Source: Aureococcus anophagefferens (Eukaryota; Sar; Pelagophyceae; Pelagomonadales; Pelagomonadaceae). From it: DNA of 56,471 nucleotides. Under the pieces are notes generated by a model. The model searched no databases. It saw only the letters and a program-made list of their open reading frames with translations, and was not told where the DNA came from. The position numbers were made by a program, and so were the translations under genes. The stretch lies in the NCBI RefSeq assembly GCF_000186865.1, contig NW_008705562.1, positions 3,266,743 through 3,323,213 of the forward strand, read 5' to 3'. Below, one piece after another: positions 30,404 through 39,800 of the stretch. Position 1 is the stretch's first letter. Each line of letters begins with the position of its first letter.

Positions 30404-31611
30404 ATGGCCGCCCGCGCTACGGTCGCACTCTTGCTGCTCCTGCGGCCCGCGCGCGGTCTGGAAAACAAGTACAACGAGAACCCGGACTGCGACCCGTCGG
30501 CGCTCCTCGGCGGCGCGCCGCCGGCGCCGCTCGCGGCCCTGGCGCGCTGCACGCGGTCGCGGGACCTGGCGCTCGTCGGGAACAGCGTGACGCGCCACGT
30601 CTACTTTAGCATCGCCAACGTGCTGCGGAGCGGCGAGGTCGGCGACGTCGTCGCCGCGGGCGCGCGGATCCGCGCGGACCGCGTGTACCGCGCGGAGGAG
30701 AAGCGGCGCTGCAACCCGCGCGGCCGCGGCGCCTCGCGAAAAAACGCGGCCGGGCGACGACCGAACGCCCGCGCGCAGGTTCAACGCGGACCACGACCCG
30801 GACGCGCTCGTCCGCGGCGCCTGCGACGAGGCGCTGCCGGGCGACGGCCACCTCTTCGCGTACTGGAACACGACGGGCCAGCTGCCGGCTGGGCGGGAAA
30901 CAAAAATATTCAACACGACTTTAATATGCAAGTATTCGCACGAGTTTGACACATTTTTTTCGCTGTCCGAAAAGAACCCGCCGAGAGAAAACGATCCGTC
31001 CAAAAATCAGTCGAATCGACTTCGATGTGAGCCCCCCGAGAGAGGTTTGAAGTTTTTGCTGGACGGGGCGTTCCACTGGTTGTTTCCGGCACAGGCTGCC
31101 CGAGGACGCGCTCGGCCGGCTCCGCGCGCACGCCGCGCAGCGCGGCACGCGGCTCACGATCGTCGTCTTCAACACGCTCATGCACGCGCTCTCGGAGCCG
31201 CGGGCGCGGGACCTCGACGCGCTCGCCGCGGCCGTCGCCGACAGCGTCGCGGCCGTCGCCGACGCCGCGCGCGGCTGGGCGGAGCTCGCGTGGCTCCCCG
31301 CGCCGCGCGTCTGCGGGCCCGCGCCGGGCTGGGCCATCAAGCACTTTGGGCTGCCGGACTACGGCGGCGACGAGCTCAACGCGCGCGTCGCGCGCCACAA
31401 CGCCGTCGTGGCGCGGCGCCTCGCGCGCCTCGCGCCCGCCGTGCTCCGCGTCCGCGCCGTCGCCGCGATGGACCCCGCGGGCGCCGACGGCGCCGCGGCC
31501 TGCGCGTGCTACGACGACTACGTCCACCACCACCGCATCACCTTCAACGTGATCTCCAACGTCGTCGACGACCTCACGGCCGCGGGCTACTGCGACGGGG
31601 ACGTGCCGTAA
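30404..31611 (+). CDS. Secreted SGNH/PC-esterase-like protein
   Basis: ATG 30404 gives a signal peptide (MAARATVALLLLLRPARG). Then LALVGNSVTRHVYFSIANVL resembles the GDS-like block I of SGNH/PC-esterase proteins (serine in GNSVTR). DDYVHHHRITFN near the end could supply the D..H pair. A frame change is best explained by an ordinary intron ending CGCAG at 30778; the donor GT at 30685 (94 bp, phase 2) keeps frame. Introner IE9 is then removed (intron 30881-31094, GC-AG, phase 2), giving TTGQLPEDALGRLRAH. Exons 30404-30684, 30779-30880 and 31095-31611 sum to 900 nt, 299 residues. PC-esterase-type proteins act on O-acetyl groups of surface glycans; the substrate here is unknown. It is divergent from centrin by 145 bp. 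Confidence 0.62.
30889..31094 (+). mobile_element. Introner IE9 (family 2 core with family 1-like ends, 206 bp)
   Basis: 206 bp; duplication 7/8: GCTGCCGG at 30881-30888 and GCTGCCCG at 31095-31102. The left end CTGGGCGGGAAACA resembles family 1 ends (GGGCGGGAAAA), whereas the interior (CCAAAAATCAGTCGAATCGA, CTTCGATGTGAG) is family 2. The right end TGTTTCCGGCACAG is its imperfect complement. GC donor, ACAG acceptor, phase 2. It is markedly AT-richer than the other copies (AAAAATATTCAACACGAC). Confidence 0.88.
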
Positions 31612-32545
31612 CATGGCTCGGTTGGCGCGCGTATCCAGGGGGTTCGCGGGGTGCCCCGGCGAACCGAGCGAGCCAAAGCCGCCGTAGAGGCCGCCGACTA
31701 TAACCGTCGCAGCAGCCCCGTAGTTCGAAGTTCGCAGCGCATTCGAAGTACAGGCAGGTACATATAGAACGGTACTATACATAGAACGGTACCCTGGGGA
31801 TTAAGAGTGCCCGGCGATGCTCCGATAGTCCCAGAACCTGCTGATTTTGCGCACACGCCGAGGCCGAGACAGGATGCGGCCCCCGACAAAAGAACCGCGC
31901 AGTTTGGCGCCGAGCGTGTCGAGTACCAGAGCCTCTCCTAGAGGCTCTCAATATCCTAACTAGGATAGGTAGCGGGAGGCCCTAGAGCCACTGGGTGGCA
32001 CTGATGCTCGACGCGATCGGTGCCGTTGGGCGTGCTTCTTTTGGCGGGGGGCGCACCTTGCCCCCGCCTCGGCGTGTGCACAAAATCAGCAGGTTTTGGG
32101 GCCATCGGATCATCGCCGGGCGCTACATCCTCGAAAGTACCGTTCTATATATCCTACGTAGGACTATCAGGAGTCCCGCAGGGCTCGGATCTCGACGCCA
32201 TCATGTCCGTTGGACGCGCTTTTTTCAGGAAAGACGCATCTCTGACTCGTCCCGGGGTATGCAAAAGGGCACGGCCGCTAGATGGGTGCGTCGCGGCCGT
32301 TAAAAAATACCCCCGGATGGTACCGTTCTATATTTACCTGCCTGTATGCATGTTGAAGTGCATGATGAACCTCGAGCGCAGAGATGGCCTGCCCTTGACG
32401 GCTTTGGCGCACAAAGGGCTGGGCCTGCCCTAGACGGTGGCCGCCATCGAGCACGACGAGCACGATTCGCAGGTGGGCGTGCTGCGTGGCGGGGCTGGGC
32501 GCGCGCGCGCTCGCGCCGCGGCGCGCGCTGCGGTCGGCGCCGCGC
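31612..32545. other. 934-bp intergenic block dominated by an inverted-repeat element
   Basis: Between the PC-esterase-like gene and the alpha/beta hydrolase. GC content drops compared with the genes. Apart from the 31749-32346 element, no gene is supported. Short reading frames inside it are repeat translations without conserved domains. Confidence 0.7.
31749..32346. mobile_element. 598-bp non-coding element with 27-bp terminal inverted repeats and three internal diverged units
   Basis: The termini 31749-31775 (begins TACAGGCAGGTA) and 32320-32346 (ends TACCTGCCTGTA) are inverted repeats matching at 26 of 27 positions. Inside, a unit containing CGGCGTGTGC(G/A)CAAAATCAGCAG occurs inverted at about 31800-31920 and direct at about 32010-32150. 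A third, more decayed direct copy lies at about 32190-32346. GTACCGTTCTATAT punctuates the unit ends (32138, 32320, and inverted near 31763 and 31779). No clear target duplication flanks it. It looks like a foldback or MITE-type non-autonomous element or a cluster of them; not related to the introners. Confidence 0.65.
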
Positions 32546-33607
32546 ATGGCGACGCCGACGCCCGTGGAGTGCGCCGTGCCCGGCACGGGCCTCGTGCTGC
32601 GCGGCGTGCGCCACGCCTTCGGCGGGCCCGCCGCGGAGGACGGCGGCGGCCGCTGGATCTTCCTCCACGGCTGGCTCGACAACGCCGCGTCCTTCGAGCG
32701 CCTCGCGCCGCTCCTCGCGTCCGACCCGTCGTTCGCGGACGTCGTCCTGCTGGACCTCGCGGGCCACGGCCTCTCGGACCACCGCAACGCGGCGTACCAC
32801 GTCGTCGACTACGCGGCGGAGGCCGTCGCGGTCGCGGACGTTCTCTTCGGGAAGGACGCGCGCTTCAACGTCGCGGGCCACAGCCTCGGCGGCGGCGTCG
32901 CGCTGCTCGTCGCGGGCGCGTGGCCCGAGCGGATCGCGCGCGTCGCGGCGCTCGAGTCCGTGGGCGTGCTGAGCGCGCCCGCGGCCGACGCGCCGGCGCT
33001 GCTGCGCGCCGCGTGCCGAAGGGCGCCGTCCGGGCGGCTCGCGGAGCACGCGTCCGTCGAGGCCGCCGCGTCGGCGCGCGCGCGGAAGAACGTCGTGCCC
33101 GACGACGCGTTCGGCGAGGCGGAGGCGCGGGTCCTGGCCGCGCGGGGCACGGCGGCGCGCGGCGAGGGCGTCGTCTGGCGCGCGGACCCCTGGCTGCTCC
33201 AGCCCACGCGGCTCCGGCTCCCGGGGGACGCGGCGCTCGCGTTCGCCAGGGCGGTGCGGGCGCCCGCGCTGCTCCTCGTCGCGCGGGACGGCATGTTCCG
33301 GCGGCTCGGCGCCGTCGACCCGTTCTCGCGGCTCGCGGCCTGGGCCGCGGCGGCCGCCGCCGCGCTCCTCCGCGCGGCCGCCGCGGCCGCGGCCGCCGCC
33401 AACGGCGGCCGGGCGCCCGCGGCGCTCCGCCGCGCGCGCGACGCCGCGCGGCTCGTCGCCGACCTCGCCGCGCGGGCCCGCGCGCTCCCGTCGCCGACCG
33501 TCGCGCGGCTCGAGCGCGGCGGCCACCACGTCCACCTCACGGAGCCGGCCGCCGTCGCGCGCGAGCTCGCGCGCTGGGCCGCGGCGACGCGGCGGCCCGG
33601 GACGTAG
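32546..33607 (+). CDS. Alpha/beta hydrolase, serine hydrolase-like (SERHL type)
   Basis: 353 residues from ATG 32546; the upstream in-frame sequence has only GTG. Oxyanion-hole region FLHGWLDNAASFERLAPLL, DLAGHGLSDHR, nucleophile elbow GHSLGGGVALLVAG (Ser) and C-terminal GGHHVHLTEP (His) define the alpha/beta hydrolase fold. HGWLDN is typical of the SERHL/MEST-like group. The catalytic acid is probably in the region after RAPALLLVARDGMF. An Ala-rich insert (about residues 265-290) precedes the last helix. Substrate unknown. The stop codon and the last five codons lie in a tandemly duplicated segment (33590-33754). Confidence 0.85.
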   Translation: MATPTPVECAVPGTGLVLRGVRHAFGGPAAEDGGGRWIFLHGWLDNAASFERLAPLLASDPSFADVVLLDLAGHGLSDHRNAAYHVVDYAAEAVAVADVLFGKDARFNVAGHSLGGGVALLVAGAWPERIARVAALESVGVLSAPAADAPALLRAACRRAPSGRLAEHASVEAAASARARKNVVPDDAFGEAEARVLAARGTAARGEGVVWRADPWLLQPTRLRLPGDAALAFARAVRAPALLLVARDGMFRRLGAVDPFSRLAAWAAAAAAALLRAAAAAAAAANGGRAPAALRRARDAARLVADLAARARALPSPTVARLERGGHHVHLTEPAAVARELARWAAATRRPGT

Positions 33608-33754
33608 CGACGAGCGATCACATTACAAAATGGCGGGCGACGGCAAGTGCGACGGCGGCGACTAGCCCGGGACGTAACGACGAGTCGCCGCGGCGGCCCG
33701 GGGCGTAGCGACGAGCGATCACATTACAAAATGGCGGGCGACGGCGGCGACTAG
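33590..33754. repeat. Tandem duplication joining two convergent gene ends
   Basis: A unit of about 101 bp (33590-33690) is followed by a second partial copy (33691-33754). The 55 bp at 33590-33644 and 33691-33745 differ at a single base, and GACGGCGGCGACTAG ends both. A third, partial copy of CCCGGGACGTA.CGACGAG sits at 33666-33684. The first copy contains the end and stop of the alpha/beta hydrolase; the second contains the stop (33751-33753) of the FAM210-like gene on the other strand. Confidence 0.9.
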
Positions 33755-34170
33755 ACGACGGCGACCGACGGGTCGTCGTCGCCGTCGCCGTCCTCGCTGA
33801 ACCGCTCCTCCTCGTCGAGGAGCGAGCTGAGCTCCGTCTCGTCCTTCTCGTGCTGCCGGCGGCGCTTGGAGATCTGGACGACGACGTAGACGGCGAGGGG
33901 CACCTTGAGGGGCACGAGGAGCTTCGTGACCGCGACGGCGACGAGGAAGATCGTCCCGTCCGCCTCGACGGAGCTCATGCCGAAACGCGCGAGAAGCGGC
34001 GACACGTCGAGGCCCCAGAGCAGCGCCGAGTAGACGGCGCCGAAGGTGCCCAGGGAGATGAGGCCGTAGACGACCACCGCCGTCATGCCGTACTGGCGCA
34101 GGAAGCCGCTGAGGCTCGTGTTGTAGCAGGTGGCGGGAGCCTCCGCCGGCGCGTCGGCGGCGGCGGCCAT
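33751..34170 (-). CDS. FAM210/DUF1279 small membrane protein
   Basis: 139 residues from ATG 34170; the frame is open further upstream but without ATG. DUF1279 signature: FLRQYGMTAVVVYGLISLGT then YSALLWGLDVSPLLARFG, and GTIFLVAVAVTKLLVPLKVP. That gives two membrane segments followed by a basic stop-transfer (SKRRRQHEKDE) and an acidic tail (EDGDGDDDPSVAVV). FAM210 proteins are mitochondrial or plastid inner-membrane proteins linked to organelle translation. No targeting peptide is seen with this start, so an upstream exon is possible. Confidence 0.82.
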   Translation of the reverse strand: MAAAADAPAEAPATCYNTSLSGFLRQYGMTAVVVYGLISLGTFGAVYSALLWGLDVSPLLARFGMSSVEADGTIFLVAVAVTKLLVPLKVPLAVYVVVQISKRRRQHEKDETELSSLLDEEERFSEDGDGDDDPSVAVV

Positions 34171-34513
34171 GGCCGCGCCGGGCGCCCGCCGCGGCGCGGC
34201 GCAGGCGCGGCGCGGGCGAGGCGTCGACGCCGTCGGGTCGCGCGCGGCGGGCGTCGAGGAACACGACGACGACGCGCTGCGCGAGGCCGTCAGTCGAGGC
34301 GCCGGCCTGAGCTCCACTCCACAATGGATGGCTTGTGCATTGGGCTTGTGGCAAATCTGTGGCACTTGAAACGATGCCGGCCCGACCGCCCGTGGCGGTC
34401 GCGGCTAGGCTTGGAGTCCCAGTGCCGCGAGGCCTGGTGCCGCAAACCCCCCGGGTAGGCCCTCTAGCTGTTAACCTCTCCTAGCCTAGAAACGCCACAC
34501 GCGCGTGGTGCAC
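34171..34513. promoter_or_regulatory. 343-bp divergent spacer with two TGTGGC boxes
   Basis: Between the FAM210-like gene (minus) and the ABM-like gene (plus). TGTGGC occurs at 34347-34352 and 34358-34363, the second followed by ACTTGAAACG. Otherwise nothing recognisable. Promoter role is inference. Confidence 0.35.
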
Positions 34514-35194
34514 ATGCGCACGAACGATGACCAGGAGCTCAAGGACCGCTGGCAGATTTTGACGGCCCAGAACACAGCGGAGGCCGAAGTGGAGAACCCG
34601 GTCCAGGACGACAGCGCGCCGCTCTCCGTGTCGTTGACCGATGTCGTCGACGTCGGCAAGGTCGAGGAATACATGCTGTGGCAGTTCGGCATCGCGTCGG
34701 CGATGGAGGCGTTCGTCGGCCGCGGCGCCGTCGCGTCGACGCTCCTCCGCGAGCCCACGGACGAACCCGCGCGGCTCCGCTTCATCAGCATCTTCCGCTT
34801 CGCGCGGCGCGGCGACGCGGTGGTGTGGCGCGCGTCCGAGCAGCGCCGCGAGTGGATCGCGAAGCTCGACGCGCTCGGCATCGACGGCGGCCGCCCGGTC
34901 GCGCTCCGCCCGGTCGCGCTCCAGTCCCAGGACGCGATCCCCGTCTTCGACCTGCCGCCGGCGACCGGCGCGCGGCAGCGCCTGCGGCTCTGCGCACTCG
35001 TCTGGATGCAGGTGTACGTGCTCTGCGAGGCCTTCGCCGTCGTCATGCCGTTCGTCTTCGGCGGCGCCTGGGACGGCATGGGCTTCCACCTCCAGCTCGC
35101 CGTCGGCACCGGCGCCGTGGCCCTCGTCATCGAGTACGCCACGATGCGCGCCGTAACCGTCGCCGCGCGCCGCGTCGGCTTCCTATGGAGCTAA
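34514..35194 (+). CDS. Membrane protein with an antibiotic-biosynthesis-monooxygenase-like (dimeric alpha-beta barrel) domain
   Basis: 226 residues, ATG 34514. The N-terminal half has the pattern of COG3224-like ABM-superfamily proteins: a first strand (VEEYMLWQFGI), helix (SAMEAFVGRG), FISIFRFARRGDAVVWRASE and RREWIAKLDAL (the W..S..R..W signature). The C-terminal half has two or three hydrophobic segments (LCALVWMQVYVLCEAFAVVM, LQLAVGTGAVALVIEYATM). Small ABM domains are often heme- or quinone-related, but no function can be fixed here. The last codons FLWS* are repeated just downstream (see the 35178-35284 repeat). Confidence 0.6.
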   Translation: MRTNDDQELKDRWQILTAQNTAEAEVENPVQDDSAPLSVSLTDVVDVGKVEEYMLWQFGIASAMEAFVGRGAVASTLLREPTDEPARLRFISIFRFARRGDAVVWRASEQRREWIAKLDALGIDGGRPVALRPVALQSQDAIPVFDLPPATGARQRLRLCALVWMQVYVLCEAFAVVMPFVFGGAWDGMGFHLQLAVGTGAVALVIEYATMRAVTVAARRVGFLWS

Positions 35195-35284
35195 GCGCGA
35201 CGTGGACGTCCATTTCCGCTTCCTACGGAGCTAAGTCTCCCCGGGCTGCACCGCCGTCCACGCGCGACGTGGACGTCTATTTCC
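35178..35284. repeat. Tandem duplication of a gene's 3' end
   Basis: CTTCCTA(T/C)GGAGCTAAG occurs at 35178-35194 (the end and stop of the ABM-like gene) and again at 35219-35235. CGCGACGTGGACGTC(C/T) occurs at 35196-35211 and 35263-35278, each followed by ATTTCC. The two motifs keep their order, so a segment including the stop codon has been copied downstream with some spacing change. Confidence 0.8.
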
Positions 35285-35291
35285 CACATCG

Positions 35292-35774
35292 TTACTGCTT
35301 CGTCTCTCGCCGCGCGAGGGGCGCCGCGCTTCCCGGGAATAGGGAGGAGGAGAGGCACGCGCGCGCGGCCTCGACGTAGGCGCTGCGGAAGACGACGTGG
35401 TCCGAAGAGAACTTGCGCGTCTCGATGACGGAGAAGCTCGGCAGCTGGCTCCCGCCCGACGGGAACTGCGGCACGGGCTTCTTCGCCGCGGCCGCCGCGT
35501 CCTCGTAGATGCTCTTCCCCCAGTAGGCCGTGTACGTGTCGTAGGCGACCTTCTCCATCGTCAGCGTGCAAAAGGGGATCGCCAAGAGGCCGCCCGGGCC
35601 GACGCGTTTGTAGATCGTCGACACGAGCCAGACGAGGTCCTTGTTGTAGGAGTGCGGCAGCATGGGCGCGACGCCAAAGATCAGGCCGAAGGCTATGTAC
35701 AGCGGCAGCTTCGGCACCTCTTCGTCGAAGGCCTCGCCGTCAAGAGCTTGCTGCGCCTCCTGCGGCGCGGCCAT
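35292..35774 (-). CDS. Small membrane protein, function unknown
   Basis: 160 residues from ATG 35774 (MAAPQEAQQALDG). Hydrophobic segments LPLYIAFGLIFGVAPML and VGPGGLLAIPFCTLTM flank a polar loop (HSYNKDLVWLVSTIYKR). YDTYTAYWGKSIYED and a tail of about 50 polar residues (SQLPSFSVIETRKFSSDHVV) follow. I do not recognise the family. The gene is divergent from the GDSL hydrolase gene (190 bp between start codons). An ORF extension upstream uses no ATG. Confidence 0.6.
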   Translation of the reverse strand: MAAPQEAQQALDGEAFDEEVPKLPLYIAFGLIFGVAPMLPHSYNKDLVWLVSTIYKRVGPGGLLAIPFCTLTMEKVAYDTYTAYWGKSIYEDAAAAAKKPVPQFPSGGSQLPSFSVIETRKFSSDHVVFRSAYVEAARACLSSSLFPGSAAPLARRETKQ

Positions 35775-35964
35775 GGCGCGTGTTGCGGCGGCGCGGTTCG
35801 ACGAACTCGGCGTCGGGAGCGGTGCTGCGGCGGCGCGTACTCGACGAACTTGGTCGGGAGCGTCCGTCGTCTTGGTCGGGCTGTCCACGTCGAGCGCGCG
35901 ACAACATCTCGCCGTCGATTGAGTTGACGGAAATGTTGAAACGTTGACGCCAGAAGGAAGCGCC

Positions 35965-36813
35965 ATGGCTGCCCCGAAGCTCGTCCTGCTCGCCCTCGTA
36001 GGCGTTGCTGAGTCCAAGGCCTACTGCAACAGCTCCTTGTCGATGTGCCCGCGGCCGGAGGACTGCTGCGCGTCGGCCTACTCGCCGTCCCACTTCGGCT
36101 GCACGGTCGACGTCGGCGACCTCCCGGCGCGGTCCGCGGGCTGCGGCGACGGCCTCGGGCCGGCGAACGCGACGTCCGTCTGCTGCAAGATGGGCCCGGA
36201 AAAGCCGCCGCACGCGACCAAAAAGAACGTCCTCATCATCGGCGACTCCGTGAGCATCGGCTACACGACGCTCGCGACGAAGAACGTCGAAGCCTTGCTC
36301 TTCGACGTCGCGCAGGTCCAGCACGGGCCCTGGGACGTGTCCGACGGCGGCGCCGGCGACGCGGCGACGGGCGTCGCGTGCCTCGACCGCTGGCTCGTGA
36401 CGCAGGCCATGGTGCCCGTGAAGTGGGACGTGATCACGTTCAACTTCGGGCTCCACGACATGACGAACTCGTCCCGCTGCGAGGGCCTCTACGCGTCCCA
36501 GCTCGCGAACGTCACGGCGCGGCTCGCGGCGCTCGGCGCGAAGCTCGTCTACTTCACGACGACGCCCTACATGCCGCTGCGCGCGGCGGGGAACACGGTC
36601 GTCGAGGACATGAACGACATCGCGCTCGAGATCATGGAGCCCTACGGCGTCGACGTCGTCGACCTCTACGCGACGGTCACGGACCACTGCGGCGCCGTGT
36701 ACACCGACTGCGACGTGTGCCGCGCGCACCCGTGCAGCTTCCACTACAACGACGCCGGGATGAACGCGCAGGCCGCCGTCGTCGCCGGCGCGATCGCGGC
36801 CGCGCTGGCGTGA
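35965..36813 (+). CDS. Secreted GDSL/SGNH hydrolase with a Cys-rich N-terminus
   Basis: 282 residues, ATG 35965, signal peptide MAAPKLVLLALVGVAESKA. A Cys-rich stretch (about residues 20-75; YCNSSLSMCPRPEDCCAS, CKMGPEK) is followed by the catalytic domain: block I LIIGDSVSIGY (Ser), FNFGLHDMT (block III-like N..D), and AHPCSFHYNDAGM (His of block V, with the Asp/His arrangement slightly altered). Secreted enzymes of this fold hydrolyse esters or deacylate glycans. The stop is only 20 bp from the convergent stop of meckelin. Confidence 0.85.
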   Translation: MAAPKLVLLALVGVAESKAYCNSSLSMCPRPEDCCASAYSPSHFGCTVDVGDLPARSAGCGDGLGPANATSVCCKMGPEKPPHATKKNVLIIGDSVSIGYTTLATKNVEALLFDVAQVQHGPWDVSDGGAGDAATGVACLDRWLVTQAMVPVKWDVITFNFGLHDMTNSSRCEGLYASQLANVTARLAALGAKLVYFTTTPYMPLRAAGNTVVEDMNDIALEIMEPYGVDVVDLYATVTDHCGAVYTDCDVCRAHPCSFHYNDAGMNAQAAVVAGAIAAALA

Positions 36814-36833
36814 GGCGCGCTTAGGCCCGCGGC

Positions 36834-39800
36834 CTAGAGGAGGAAGCGCTGGTCGACGTAGGACGAGTCGGCGATGTTGGCCTCGCAGTAGGACGCGCAG
36901 AGGAGGCGGATGGCGTGGTGGAGGAGGAAGGTGAGGAAGATGGAGAGGGACGTGGAGCGGAACCAGATGTCGGCGACGGCGAAGGTGAGGATCTCCTGCA
37001 TGAGGATCTCCCAGTCGTGGCCGAGGAACGTGATCGCGGTCCACGAGTCGTCGCCGAGGAACCACGTGCGGTCGGGCTGGAGGATGACGTGGGGCGTCGT
37101 CCGCTGGGGCGTCGCGTAGGTGAGCCGCTCCAGGAGGTTCGTCTCCTTGGCGACCCAGTCGAGCGCGAACTTGTCCTTGTAGCCGTGGCCGAGGAACGTC
37201 TTGAGGAACACGGCGATCTTCTCCGCCGCGTGCGACTTGCGCATGCGGCTCGCGAGCGACTCCGACCGCCCGCCGCCGAAGAGGCTGCGGCTCCCGAGCT
37301 TCGCCTCGCCGAGCGCCGGCGGCGGCAGCGACGCGCGGACCGCGGCGGACCGCCGCCGGCTCCGCCGCGCGGGCCGCGACGGGTCCCGCGCGTCCGCGCG
37401 CGCCGCGGCACGCTCGGCCTCGCGGTCGCGGCGCTCCTCCTCCGGGTCGAAGACGTCCAGGGCCGACTGCCTCACCTTGTGCTGCACGGACCGCCACGCG
37501 CGGCGGAACTGGGGCGTGAGCCACATCTGGAACACGGTCACGTTCGGCAGCGTCGGCTCGAGGCCGCGCTGCGCGTGGCCCGCGGACGCCTCGTGGAGCA
37601 GGTGGTCCGTGAGCGCCGCCATGGTGTCGTCGGCGTGCTCGTAGGACGCGTCGCCGTGGATGTACCAGCCGTGGTACTCGCTGTCGAAGACGACGACGGA
37701 GACTTTCGCGACGGTGCAGACGTCGACGAACGACTGCGCGACGGGCTCCGAGATGAAGCGCTCGTAGACGTAGAAGTTCCAGAGCCACTGGCCGAAGGCG
37801 AGGATGAGCCACCACCACGTCGTGTTCGCGAAGCGCAGGGCGATGTTCCGGTGGCCCGCGGTCAAATCCCCCAGATCCGGCTGCGGCGTCGCGTTGTTCT
37901 CGAGGCCCATGGCGACGAGGAAGAAGCCCAGGCAGAAGAGCACGAAGTGCGTCGACGTGCGCCGCGCCGTCATCATCTCCGAGAACTCGTTCGCGACGAA
38001 GATGGTCCGCCAGACGGACACGGGCGCCGCTTTCCCGACGTCGGGCTTCCGCGGCGGCTCCCAGTCCACGAAGAAAATCTCCATCTGGCACATGCGCACG
38101 ACGATCTGCAGCACGACGGCCGTCTGGAAGGCCCACATGGAGATGATCGCCGTGCGCACGGGGTAGTACTCGAAGTCCTTGCCGTCGTGGCGGTTCTCCG
38201 CGGGCAGCAGCGTGTACGCGGCCTCCTGGAGCTTGAAGAACACGAAATAATAGGAGCACAGGATGAACACGAAGGGAAAAAAGATGTGCACGCCGATGCG
38301 CCCCAAAAGCACGATGACGTTGACGAGGTACGCGACCGTGAAGCCGCCCGTCGGCAGGTTCGCCGAGTCGACCGCGTAGTGCCGGAGCTGCCAGTGGCGG
38401 CACGCGTGGAGCCAGGTCAGGCCCACGACGGCCAGCAGAAAATACGCAAAACCGTCGGCGACGCGCCAGAAGGGCCGCGAGCTCTTCGAGTACTCGACCT
38501 CGACGTCGACCTCGGTCTCGCGCATGCCCTCGCTGCCCAGGATGTCCGCGCGCGACCGCTCGCGGTACTTGAGCTCGAGGTAGGGCACGAAGAAGCGCTC
38601 CGGGTTCTTCGTCTTGCCGATGACGTGGAGCTTCGCCTCGACGAGAAAGCGCGTCATCGCGGGCGACCCGTAGACCTCGGCCTCGTCGTCGACGCCGGAA
38701 GCGACGTCGAAGAGCGCGAAGCGCCGCACGAAGATGTCGTCGTCGCCGTCCTCGGTCTTGCCGTTCTTGTTCACGCCCTTGCCGTCGCGGTTCTTCAGGC
38801 CCTTGTTCAACACGGGCACGGGGTAGAGGCACTCCGTCCGCTCCGCGCCGTCGTCCGCCACCGCGGCGGCCTCCGCGCCATCGCAGAGGCCCTCCGTGTC
38901 CACGAGGTAGAGGTCGTAGAGGACCTGCTCCCGGGCCCAGAGCGACCGGAGGTCGCAGGTGAAGTGGTCCCGCAGGGAGTAGCCGTAGCGGACCCAGCTC
39001 GTGTCCTTGGCCGCGCCGCCGCCGGAGCCCGTGCTCGGCGCGGGCGCCTCGCAGTAGAAGAGCTGCGTGTTCAGCTCCTCGTAGCCGAGGAAGTCGCCGC
39101 CGAGGGCGTACTTGGCCAGGCGGAACCGCAGCTTGTGGTCGCGGCCGCGGTCCTTGGACGTGAAGGCCATCTCCATCTGGAGCGCGCCGTCGGAGCGCAC
39201 CGCGTCGCCGTCGCGGTCGTAGAAGAGCCAGGGCAGGTGGTCCTTGGCGCCCCAGGTGTTGCGCGTCGCCCGCAGCGACGCGAGGTCGTCGTACAAGCGG
39301 CAGGGCGTCGAGCCGAGGTCGTACTGCGTCAAAGCGCAGAGGTTCGCGAGCGCCTGGCACTTCCGCGCGGCCGCGGCCGTGCCGTCGTAGTAGAGGCACC
39401 CGGCGGCCGCGGCGCCGTAGTAGTGGCGGAAGGTCTCGGACGCGACGGTCGCGACGCCGTCGGCGTCGCCGTTGGGCTTGGACTGGACGTTGCGGTAGGG
39501 CACGCGGACCGCGGCGGCCTCGGGGTACGCCGCGTAGGTCAGCCCGAGCTGGGCCGCGTCGACGCAGGTCTGGGCGCCGACGGATTCGACGCCGGCGAGC
39601 TCGTAGGGCGCGGGGCACTCGCAGGCGCCGTCGGTCGCGCTGTAGGCCATCCGCGGGTCCGGGCACCGCCGGCACGCGTAGCGGTCGCCGTCGTAGGCGA
39701 CGCCCCCGAAGACGCCGCCGCCCTTGGTGACGAAGAGCCCCGGCGCGCAGGCGACGCAGGTCTTGGCGTCGAGGAGCGCGCCGCCGAAGTCGCGCTCGAC

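Noticed and set aside
32170..32190. Peptide GVPQGSD, reminiscent of a reverse-transcriptase motif, in the inverted-repeat element
   Set aside because: No other RT motif (no YADD box) is present, the frame is short and the repeated unit does not conserve it. Treated as chance.
33361..33420. Alanine-rich inserts (GCC repeats) in the alpha/beta hydrolase and other genes as repeat elements
   Set aside because: They stay in frame and are typical of the base composition; listing each trinucleotide tract adds nothing.
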